A stretch of 58,193 bases of DNA from Candidatus Aegiribacteria sp. (GTDB lineage Bacteria > Fermentibacterota > Fermentibacteria > Fermentibacterales > JCC-6). Shown here one piece after another: positions 51,080 through 58,193 of the stretch (position 1 is the stretch's first letter; every line of letters starts with the position of its first letter). The stretch spans positions 1 to 58,193 of the forward strand of contig JAUVEU010000010.1 of the NCBI GenBank assembly GCA_030594645.1, in the 5' to 3' direction. The notes beneath the pieces are model-generated. The model was not told the DNA's origin. It saw only the letters and a program-made list of their open reading frames with translations, and searched no databases. The translations under genes and the position numbers were made by a program.

Positions 51080-53418
51080 CTATCAACCTCTTTCAGTCCG
51101 GGAATTAGGCTGGGTATAACATCCTGAACGTTTTTCACCAGCTCAAATTTTATTTTAGTGCGGATATTCTGGGGAATTTCATCCAGGTTTCTACCGTTCT
51201 CCTCCGGAATAAATACTTTGCTTATCCCGGCGGCAAGCGCGCCAAGGATTTTTTCCTTGATACCCCCGACTGGCATTACTTTCCCCTGTAGACTGATTTC
51301 ACCGGTAACGGCCATATCGGCAACAACAGGTTTTCGTGTCAGGGCTGACAGCATTGATATTGTAATGGCTACTCCTGCTGAAGGCCCATCCTTTGGAGTC
51401 GCCCCAGCAGGGACATGCAAATGAATATCAACCTTCTTGAAATCAATATCAATACCATATTTGATTGAATGTGTCCGTATCCAGGACAGGGCAGCATGAG
51501 CTGATTCCTTCATCACCTGTCCTAACTGACCTGTCAGCTTAAGATCTCCCTTACCTTCCATTACTATGGTTTCGATGAGGAGAATCTCCCCTCCTGCGGG
51601 AGTCCAGGCAAGTCCGACTGCTACCCCGATACAGGATTTGTCCGCAATTCTTTCACGGGTGAATTTCTTAGGACCAAGAAATTCGTGCAATCTTGATGGA
51701 TTGACAATAACGAGATCATCATTTCCCTCAGCTAGTCTCATTGCAGTTTTTCTGCAAATCTTGCCAATGGTTCGTTCGAGTTCTCTTACGCCTGCTTCAC
51801 GAGTATGCGCCGATATCATCAATTTTATTCCGCTCTTCCGGAATCTTAGGGTCTTGCTTGTAAGACCGGCATTTATCATTTGTCTGCGTACAAGATATCT
51901 TCGTGCTATCTCAAGTTTTTCATCCGCGGTATATCCGGGAATCCGGATGATCTCCATCCTGTCCTTCAGTGGTGAAGGTATTGTATCGAGTCGATTCGCG
52001 GTAGTAATGAACTGCACGGAGCTTAGATCGAATGGAACATTCATATAGTTATCTCTGAAAGAATAGTTCTGTTCGGGATCAAGTACTTCCAGCAGAGCAG
52101 AAGTTGGATCACCTCTGAAGTCGCTGCCTATCTTGTCAACTTCATCAAGCATAAATACGGGATTATTGCTTCCTGCCTCCTTCAAGCCCTGGATTATCTT
52201 GCCTGGCATTGCTCCAATATAGGTTCTTCTGTGTCCCCTTATCTCCGCTTCGTCGTGAACTCCACCCAATGAAAGTCGAACGAATTTGCGACTGAGAGAC
52301 CTTGCTATGCTTCTTCCCATAGAGGTCTTACCGACACCGGGAGGTCCAACAAAACAGAGAATGGGAGCCTTGCCTTCAGGATTAAGCTTACGAACTGCCA
52401 GGAATTCAAGCACTCGCTCCTTTACATCCTTAAGATCGTAATGGTCTTTCTCCAGAACTGATCTTGCTCTGGTAATATTCAGGTTATCCTTTGTGCTTTC
52501 CATCCAGGGCAGACTAAGAATCCACTCGACATAATTCCGGATAACAGCAACTTCAGGAATGCCGGGATGCATTCTTGTCAGTCTGTCGAGTTCTTCATCG
52601 GCAGCCTTTCTGACCTGATCGGGAAGCTTCTTCTTTGAAACCCTCTCCTTGAGCTCCTCGGCTTCAGGATTATCGAATTCTCCCCCCAGTTCTTTCTGAA
52701 TAGCTTTAAGCTGCTCCTTTAGAATGTACTCCTTCTGATCCTTCTCAATCTCGTTTCTGACCTGTCCCTGAATTTTATTGCGAAGTTTGAGGATCCTGAT
52801 TTCTTTCTCCATTATTCCAGATAGTTGCCTGAGGCGCTCAAGGATACTGTCAGCCTCAAGAATCTTCTGCTTGTCTTCAATGTTAGCCTCTATCCTGCTG
52901 GCTGCCAGAAAACTGAGTTTTTCAGGATCGTCAGACAGTTCCATGAACTGAGAGTCGTCAGGGATGCTTCTTGTTAGTTCAAAAATTTGCTTCAATTGCA
53001 TCACAATAGTATTCTGCCAGGCATCGAGTTCTATATCGCTCTGGGGATATACCGTTTCCAGTCTTTTCACTCTGGCTAACAGATATGGAGCGTTTGAATC
53101 AATAAATTCAAGTATTCTAAATCTCGCAAGCCCTCTAAGATGTAACCTGATAATATCCCCCGGAAACCTATACAGTCTATCAATACCGGTTATCGTACCC
53201 GTCCTGTAAAGATCGGCTGGTGCAATCTGTCGATCACCAATTTTCTTTACACAAACCAGGCCTATCATCTTATCTCCCCTGACAGCGTCATCAACAAGTT
53301 CGACTGTTTCGGAACTGGTTATTGTGCGGGGAATTATAGTGTATGGATACACAACTCCATTTGGATTTGGCAGAATCGGCATTATTTCTGGAAGTTCCAG
53401 AGTGCTTTCCCGAACCAT
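51076..53418 (-). CDS. lon: ATP-dependent protease Lon
   Basis: The protein has 780 residues, full length. The N-terminal substrate domain begins LPNPNGVVYPYTIIPRTI. The AAA module has Walker A GPPGVGKTSMGRSIA, Walker B FMLDEVDKIG and the sensor Arg region. The protease domain has catalytic Ser680 in PKDGPSAGVAI and Lys721 in PVGGIKEKILGAL. It degrades misfolded and regulatory proteins in the cytoplasm. AAAGGAG precedes the ATG, which starts 1 base after the hsp20 gene ends. Confidence 0.97.
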   Translation of the reverse strand: MVRESTLELPEIMPILPNPNGVVYPYTIIPRTITSSETVELVDDAVRGDKMIGLVCVKKIGDRQIAPADLYRTGTITGIDRLYRFPGDIIRLHLRGLARFRILEFIDSNAPYLLARVKRLETVYPQSDIELDAWQNTIVMQLKQIFELTRSIPDDSQFMELSDDPEKLSFLAASRIEANIEDKQKILEADSILERLRQLSGIMEKEIRILKLRNKIQGQVRNEIEKDQKEYILKEQLKAIQKELGGEFDNPEAEELKERVSKKKLPDQVRKAADEELDRLTRMHPGIPEVAVIRNYVEWILSLPWMESTKDNLNITRARSVLEKDHYDLKDVKERVLEFLAVRKLNPEGKAPILCFVGPPGVGKTSMGRSIARSLSRKFVRLSLGGVHDEAEIRGHRRTYIGAMPGKIIQGLKEAGSNNPVFMLDEVDKIGSDFRGDPTSALLEVLDPEQNYSFRDNYMNVPFDLSSVQFITTANRLDTIPSPLKDRMEIIRIPGYTADEKLEIARRYLVRRQMINAGLTSKTLRFRKSGIKLMISAHTREAGVRELERTIGKICRKTAMRLAEGNDDLVIVNPSRLHEFLGPKKFTRERIADKSCIGVAVGLAWTPAGGEILLIETIVMEGKGDLKLTGQLGQVMKESAHAALSWIRTHSIKYGIDIDFKKVDIHLHVPAGATPKDGPSAGVAITISMLSALTRKPVVADMAVTGEISLQGKVMPVGGIKEKILGALAAGISKVFIPEENGRNLDEIPQNIRTKIKFELVKNVQDVIPSLIPGLKEVDR

Positions 53419-53802
53419 TTACTCTCCTTTATTCTTTATTTCTATTGTAAACTCCACGCTGCTAGTCACGGAAGTTCTGATACTTGTCTGATTCAATTCA
53501 GGGAATTTAATGCAGAGAATTCCTTTTTTCATCGATGCAGTAACTTCAGGTATATCAACTTTTCCCGGAAGATGAATCTCGCGGTGGAAAGTTCCTGTGA
53601 AAATTTCAAGCTTTTCTGCGGTGAGTCCCTTTTCCGGTGATATCCTGGTTCCTCTGATAGCAAAACCGTCAGCAAAAACAATCAATTCAATATCGCCCGA
53701 TGATAACCCGGGGAGTTCTACATATACCAGCCATGCATTCTGCGCTTTATAAATATCAATAGCAGGTGTCCAGTTACCATACATCCCGTGCAATTGAAAC
53801 AT
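53419..53802 (-). CDS. Small heat-shock protein (Hsp20/alpha-crystallin)
   Basis: The protein has 127 residues, slightly short for Hsp20. It begins MYGNWTPAIDIYKAQNAWLVYVELPGLSSGDIEL and keeps the alpha-crystallin core with GTFHREIHLPGKVDIPEVTASMKKGILCIKFP; the conserved GxLxI/V element is present as GILCI. It holds unfolding proteins, here probably for Lon, which directly follows. There is an 11-base gap to the TonB-like gene upstream. Confidence 0.92.
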   Translation of the reverse strand: MFQLHGMYGNWTPAIDIYKAQNAWLVYVELPGLSSGDIELIVFADGFAIRGTRISPEKGLTAEKLEIFTGTFHREIHLPGKVDIPEVTASMKKGILCIKFPELNQTSIRTSVTSSVEFTIEIKNKGE

Positions 53803-53813
53803 GGCAGATGGTA

Positions 53814-56015
53814 CTATTCGATATCGAATCGGACCTGGACGTTAGTAGTGACTTCGACCGGCTGAGAACCTTGCATCGCCGGACTGAAGACCCAGTTACT
53901 AACAGCATCAACCGCTGCCTGACCACAGCCAAGTCCCAGTGGATCATTGACAATACTAACATTCTGCACAGACCCGTCAGCTCCGACAAGAACCGCAAGA
54001 GTAACGTAACCATGCAGATCACCTCTGGTACTCGCCAGTGATGGAACCACAGGAGCAGTCTGCTGTATCGCGAAAGGAGATGATATGGGTAAATCCTCAA
54101 TAGGTTCTACTTCAACAGTATCATCCACCACTTCCACAATTGAAATGGCATTGAATTGTATCGCCGACGTTTCACCTGCAGCTATTTCAACTGTATGAAC
54201 ATCGTTCTCAAAAGCAGGATTTGAGAGCCTGACAGTGTATGTGCCAGGTTCAAGCTCCACACCTCCGAATGGTGTAGTTCCCACATGCACGCCATCTATA
54301 TAAACATCAGACCAGGGTTCCGGTCCAACCATCAATTGACCGGAAAGGATCAGCTCTGCAAGCGCAATCGTTCTATTGTAACCGTCCTGCCCCAGATTGA
54401 TCGAAGCACCCCATTCTTCCCTTTCAGCCATCTGAACCTGAAGGTAATAATCTCCGAAAGGAAGAACCTCGGTCATTCTGCGTCCGGTTGCCACACGATT
54501 TCCATCAATAAAGAAACTGGCATTCCCTGGCGTATCAGATGAAAGCTGAAGAGTAATCTGTGATTGCTCGGCAGCAAGGATGTTAAAATTATGTTCGAAA
54601 TCAGTTGTCTGATCCACAAGAATTGATTCCGGCATGACTCTGTATCCATCGAGTACTGCTTCGAATACGTGCATACCAGTTTGAATGGAATCAATACTGC
54701 CTTCCATTTCTTCTCCATCAATAAGGAAAAGCACAGCATCAGGACCAGGATCATCTTCTCCCTCAGGCATTGTATAACCCATGGAGATCTGAACAAGTGA
54801 GGTTCCGATTGAATCAAGCATCAGTGTGTCCACGTTTACCTGTGCTTCTTCGAATCTTGGGTTCAGCAATATGGTTTCAAAACCCTCAGCGGAAATCTTT
54901 ATGATTCTCTCATTGAATACAGTATCACTCAATACAAAGGTGCCGGGGCTGGTCTCCTGAACAGGCACTCCATCAAGCGTAATATTAATATCTGTTGCAC
55001 CCAGTACAACAATTGTTTCAGTGAAAGGCTGAGGTGGAATGTATTCAACTACCTCAGGTTCAGTTGCAGATCCTCCTATAAGCTTTATCACTGCGAACAC
55101 GATTATCGCTAATAGAACAACCGCTCCAACGATAAAATAAATCCTGTTCTTTCCGCTCTTTTCCGATTCACTAGGTGCAGCAGGTTTCTTCTTCTTGTGC
55201 GGGGCTGGCTTTACCGCTTTCCTCTTCTGAAAAGGAACAGGTTCTGCCACTTTCTTCTTCTCACCAGGAACAGGCTTCGCTGCTTTCTTCTTCTCATCAG
55301 GAGCAGGTTTTGCTGCTTTCTTCTTCTTATCCTTATCCGCTGCCGGTTTTTCGGATTTCTTTTCTGGCGGACCAGCTGGCATCGGGATGGGAGTAACAAC
55401 AGGCTTTTCCTCTGCCTTTTCTTCAGTGCGCTTTTTAACAGGAATCCCGGATTTTGGCTTTTCCTTTGTAATTGCAGGTAGCTGGTAGTTTTCTAGAAGA
55501 TCGAGTAATTCACGAAGAACAGGTGCTGAAGGCCAAATATCAAAAGCATGCTTGATATTCTCCAGAGCAGTTACCGGATCTTCAGATTTTATGTTGGTTC
55601 GAACAAGATCTGCTAATCCGTTTACTTTTATAGATCGTTTGATAAACCGTATCTTTTTCTTTACAAGTTTATTATCCGGGTCGTGACGTTTTGCTCGCTC
55701 CAGTTCCTGCAGAGCTCTTACTTCATCGCCCGCTTTGCTTGCTTCATCTGATCTTTTGACACAGTCATCCACAAATCCGGATGACGAAATGTTCCTTCCG
55801 GCGGGGTGTACCCTGGTGGATCTGCTCTTATTGAACTTATCCATCGCTGAGATTTCACGCTCAAGGGCATTGATCCTATCCAATATCTGCTGGTTATCCG
55901 GATCGAGTTCAAGAGCTTTTCGATATGTCCTAAGAGCTTCCCTGCGTTCACCTTGCTGAACCTGCATTCTTGCAGTTTGCAGCAATTTTTTTACCTTATC
56001 ATCTCCTAAGCCCAT
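53814..56015 (-). CDS. TPR / PEGA / TonB-type C-terminus membrane protein with a Lys-Pro repeat linker
   Basis: The longest frame has 735 residues; the ATG at 56015 is preferred (AGCAGG upstream). Residues 8-60 and 85-180 are TPR-like helices. A linker of five KKKxAxPxPxx units (about 233-282) precedes a membrane segment (YFIVGAVVLLAIIVFAVIKLI, about 295-315). Periplasmic PEGA-like modules (TDINITLDGVPVQ, GNASFFIDGNRVATG, WSDVYIDGVHVGTTPFGGVELEPGTYTV) follow. The C-terminus has the TonB pattern GLGCGQAAVDAVSNWVFSPAM then VEVTTNVQVRF. Ordinary TonB has only a few cytoplasmic residues, so the long TPR head is unusual. The role in energy coupling is inference. Confidence 0.78.
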   Translation of the reverse strand: MGLGDDKVKKLLQTARMQVQQGERREALRTYRKALELDPDNQQILDRINALEREISAMDKFNKSRSTRVHPAGRNISSSGFVDDCVKRSDEASKAGDEVRALQELERAKRHDPDNKLVKKKIRFIKRSIKVNGLADLVRTNIKSEDPVTALENIKHAFDIWPSAPVLRELLDLLENYQLPAITKEKPKSGIPVKKRTEEKAEEKPVVTPIPMPAGPPEKKSEKPAADKDKKKKAAKPAPDEKKKAAKPVPGEKKKVAEPVPFQKRKAVKPAPHKKKKPAAPSESEKSGKNRIYFIVGAVVLLAIIVFAVIKLIGGSATEPEVVEYIPPQPFTETIVVLGATDINITLDGVPVQETSPGTFVLSDTVFNERIIKISAEGFETILLNPRFEEAQVNVDTLMLDSIGTSLVQISMGYTMPEGEDDPGPDAVLFLIDGEEMEGSIDSIQTGMHVFEAVLDGYRVMPESILVDQTTDFEHNFNILAAEQSQITLQLSSDTPGNASFFIDGNRVATGRRMTEVLPFGDYYLQVQMAEREEWGASINLGQDGYNRTIALAELILSGQLMVGPEPWSDVYIDGVHVGTTPFGGVELEPGTYTVRLSNPAFENDVHTVEIAAGETSAIQFNAISIVEVVDDTVEVEPIEDLPISSPFAIQQTAPVVPSLASTRGDLHGYVTLAVLVGADGSVQNVSIVNDPLGLGCGQAAVDAVSNWVFSPAMQGSQPVEVTTNVQVRFDIE
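55176..55325 (-). repeat. 33-bp tandem repeats encoding a Lys/Ala/Pro linker
   Basis: About four and a half 33-base units encode the 11-residue KKKxAKPxPxE pattern inside the TPR-PEGA-TonB gene. The central two units are almost identical and the outer ones diverged (for example KRKAVKPAPHK). Such repeats can change copy number. Confidence 0.8.
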
Positions 56016-56070
56016 CTCCAACCTGCTCCCTCTGATTGCAATGCTGTGAGTCAGCTTTAATTTACATCAA

Positions 56071-56098
56071 ATTGTATTTCTTATAATCCCTGTGTCAA
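56071..56098 (-). promoter_or_regulatory. Promoter for the TPR-PEGA-TonB / hsp20 / lon cluster
   Basis: The minus strand shows TTGACA (56093-56098), 16 bases, then TACAAT (56071-56076), about 50 bases upstream of the ATG at 56015. Confidence 0.6.
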
Positions 56099-56182
56099 GT
56101 ACCCTGTAATTTGAAACACCATCCCTCCGAGTATACAAAGATAGGAACTGAAGTATACCTGTGACAACCTCTGGAAAATCCA

Positions 56183-58033
56183 TCAGATTCCCGGAAGATC
56201 CAGATTGCCAAAACGCCATCGGTATTCCACCTGCCAGGATTTCTTCAAATCGTTACCATATGCCAGTTCAGAAGCCTTCTCAATTAGTTCTGCATCGGTG
56301 AGCAGCGAAGCAATCCTGAATACTGGAATGCCATGCTGCTTTGTACCAATTATGTCTCCGGGACCTCTCAATTCCAGATCTTTCTCCGCAATTCTGAAGC
56401 CATTATCAGTTGAAGCCAGGACGGACAGTCGTTGCGCAGATTCGATTCCGCACTGGGAACCCTTCATGAGCAAACACCATGAATCCTTTTCTCCCCTGCC
56501 TATTCTTCCACGCAGCTGATGAAGCTGGCTCAGTCCAAATCGCTCAGCATTCACAACAATCATCACTGTAGCCTCAGGAACATCAAGCCCGACCTCTATT
56601 ACAGTTGTGCTGACCAGTACCGAGATATCACCGGATGAGAATCTCCGTGTAACATCGAGCTTATCGGATGCTTTCATAGCACCTGTCAGCAGACCAACAT
56701 TGTATTTCCCCAGCGATCCGTCTTTGAGCGTATTGAAGGATGTTGTCGCATCCCTCAGATCAAGTTCAACAGAAGCCTCCCGCAATGGATAGACAATGTA
56801 CGCCCTTTCTCCAAGCTCAAGTCTTTTCAAAAGGAAGCTGTACACTTCATTTCTTCTATCTCTGCTCATTACGCGGGTATGCGTTCTCCCCCTGCCCGGA
56901 GGCATCTCATCAATAAGAGTGATATCAAGATCGCCATATACTGTCATAGCAAGTGTTCTGGGTATTGGTGTCGCGGACATAATCAAAAGATGCGGACATG
57001 GATGGCGACCAGCCAGAAGTTTTTCCCTCTGCTCCACTCCGAATTTGTGCTGTTCGTCAATAATACACAGTCCAAGCCCTGGTATTACTACCGTATCCTC
57101 CAATACTGCGTGAGTACCGATAAGAACATCCAGGGAACCATCTTCCAGCGATTCTGATATAAACTTTCTCTGCGAACCAATTGTTCCACCTGTTAAAAGA
57201 TCACATCTGATACCCATTGGCTCAAGCATCCCTCTGAGTGTTTTGTAGTGCTGAGCGGCCAGAACTTCGGTCGGAGCCACAACAGCAACCTGATAACCGG
57301 CTCTACAGGTCAAAGCACACGCAGCAGCAGCGATAACTGTCTTGCCTGAACCCACGTCTCCCTGGAGCAGCCTTCTCATAGGTACATCTCTGGAAAGTTC
57401 TTCAGTTATTCTTTTTACAGCTTTCTTCTGTGCATTTGTAAGTTCGTAAGGCAGCTTTTTCAGAAATGAACTTAAAGTATCCGGTGGAGGTGCAATCAAT
57501 ATTCCAGGCCTGAGAGAGGCGTTCATCCTGATACGATTCAGAATGGACTGAAATAGAAATAGCTCTTCAAGCGCGAGTGCTTTCCTGGCTTGCTCACCCT
57601 GAAGAGGATCCTCCGGGAAATGCACCGCACTAACAACCTCAGCACGGCTCTGGAAACCATATGAATTCAGTACTTCAGCGGGCAATATCTCACCTAAATG
57701 AGTCACGTATTTCTCAATGACTGATGTCATCAGTTTTCTAATTATTCCCTGGGTTAATCCAGCGGTAAGGGGGTATACAGGAAGCACCAGGGGTGATTCC
57801 GCCGATTCACCGTTCAGAAAGATCAAATCGGGATGTACAATAGAAAGACCGCCGAAGAAATCAACCTTCCCGCTGGCGATAACCTCTGATCCGGGCTGCA
57901 GTCTGCCAACAATGTAATTCCAGTTGAAGAAGGATAGTTTAATTCTTCCGGAACTGTCTTCAAGCTCAACCTGGAACACATTTTTCCCTTTTCGGGATTT
58001 CCGCAAGCCGCTCGACACCACGATCCCGGACAC
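56183..58033 (-). CDS. recG: ATP-dependent DNA helicase RecG, N-terminal part missing or broken at the window edge
   Basis: The protein shown has 616 residues from the GTG at 58033; normal RecG has about 680-820. It contains the OB-fold wedge (SGIVVSSGLRKSRKGKNVFQVELEDSSGRIKLSFFN), Walker A LLQGDVGSGKTVIAA, the DEQH box IIDEQHKFGVEQRE, SATPIPRTLA, and QLRGRIGRGEKDSWCLL. It remodels stalled replication forks. The frame stays open upstream to a TGA at 58094-58096, with RRIVTLIRNLIPGEESNVSG just before the GTG, as in other RecG proteins. The first 50 or so residues beyond it are not readable in one frame. The true start is therefore unresolved. Confidence 0.85.
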   Translation of the reverse strand: MSGIVVSSGLRKSRKGKNVFQVELEDSSGRIKLSFFNWNYIVGRLQPGSEVIASGKVDFFGGLSIVHPDLIFLNGESAESPLVLPVYPLTAGLTQGIIRKLMTSVIEKYVTHLGEILPAEVLNSYGFQSRAEVVSAVHFPEDPLQGEQARKALALEELFLFQSILNRIRMNASLRPGILIAPPPDTLSSFLKKLPYELTNAQKKAVKRITEELSRDVPMRRLLQGDVGSGKTVIAAAACALTCRAGYQVAVVAPTEVLAAQHYKTLRGMLEPMGIRCDLLTGGTIGSQRKFISESLEDGSLDVLIGTHAVLEDTVVIPGLGLCIIDEQHKFGVEQREKLLAGRHPCPHLLIMSATPIPRTLAMTVYGDLDITLIDEMPPGRGRTHTRVMSRDRRNEVYSFLLKRLELGERAYIVYPLREASVELDLRDATTSFNTLKDGSLGKYNVGLLTGAMKASDKLDVTRRFSSGDISVLVSTTVIEVGLDVPEATVMIVVNAERFGLSQLHQLRGRIGRGEKDSWCLLMKGSQCGIESAQRLSVLASTDNGFRIAEKDLELRGPGDIIGTKQHGIPVFRIASLLTDAELIEKASELAYGNDLKKSWQVEYRWRFGNLDLPGI

Positions 58034-58193
58034 ATTCGATTCTTCTCCAGGGATAAGATTCCTTATTAAAGTTACTATTCTTCGGCTGCAATATCACTTT
58101 TGGAAGTTAAAGTAGAAAGCAAACGTAGCGTCCCAAACCAGCTTGAAGTGAAGCTTTTAGGGATTTTCAAAAATGTTGGGCGAGAAAAATTAC

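Noticed and set aside
1..58193. CRISPR arrays, tRNA and rRNA genes.
   Set aside because: No regularly spaced repeats, CCA-ended cloverleaf or rRNA-like sequence was seen in the short intergenic gaps. The only tandem repeats are the coding 33-bp units at 55176-55325.

Overview
The window looks like a chromosomal segment of an uncultured Gram-negative bacterium, perhaps of the FCB side of the tree (Fermentibacterota-, WOR-3- or Cloacimonadota-like lineages). The pointers are several lipoproteins, an OmpA-type outer-membrane protein fused to a PorV-like barrel, a TonB-type C-terminus, secreted enzymes with FlgD/type-IX-like C-terminal tails, and an archaeal/spirochaete-type PheRS. The taxonomic placement is inference. 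Coding density is very high, no intergenic stretch reaches 300 bases, and most genes lie on the minus strand. I found no rRNA, tRNA or CRISPR array.

Layout. 1-8870: a partial beta-propeller protein, a TPR-esterase, a lipoprotein, a YbhB protein/class-V aminotransferase/cupin cluster, a cation efflux protein with an M20 peptidase, and a secreted GH18 protein. 8947-14536: an AT-rich S41 peptidase, a zinc-ribbon membrane protein and a SurA-like lipoprotein, divergent from a PBP4-type D,D-carboxypeptidase. 14555-14773: a small element with perfect 23-bp terminal inverted repeats. 14751-24022: a leftward cluster made of a large subtilisin, PorV-OmpA, DUF948-like, DUF4837-like, TPR, aroQ, efp and a dolichol-phosphate-mannose-synthase-like glycosyltransferase. 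24128-37597: a long leftward run of IspH-UbiA fusion, SH3 lipoprotein, purB, GAF/degenerate GGDEF, purL, purQ, a PurS-like protein, a radical SAM/DUF2344 fusion, rng, rplU and folD. 37709-38405: vapBC with its promoter and operator. 38485-46054: a caspase-like secreted protease, pheS, pheT and uvrB. 46086-46249: three repeat copies, two of which form a long hairpin. 46256-58033: a LysM protein, an L7/L12-CTD-like protein, a Xer recombinase and an unknown protein; then TPR-PEGA-TonB, Hsp20, lon and a lectin-like lipoprotein; and recG at the right edge.

How genes work together. The purine genes (purB, purL, purQ, the PurS-like gene and folD) sit with RNA/ribosome genes (rng, rplU). PurL here is the short type that needs PurS and PurQ, and the adjacent 171-residue protein reads as two fused PurS halves. 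The subtilisin and the PorV-OmpA protein overlap and are probably made together for cell-surface export. Hsp20 and Lon form a protein quality-control pair.

Most notable points are the tandem PurS-like protein, the IspH-UbiA-like fusion, the dispersed AGGGTC repeat family sitting at stop codons, a secreted caspase with EF-hand and zinc ribbon next to pheS, an L7/L12-fold protein in a xer operon, and likely non-canonical start codons (CTG, ATT).
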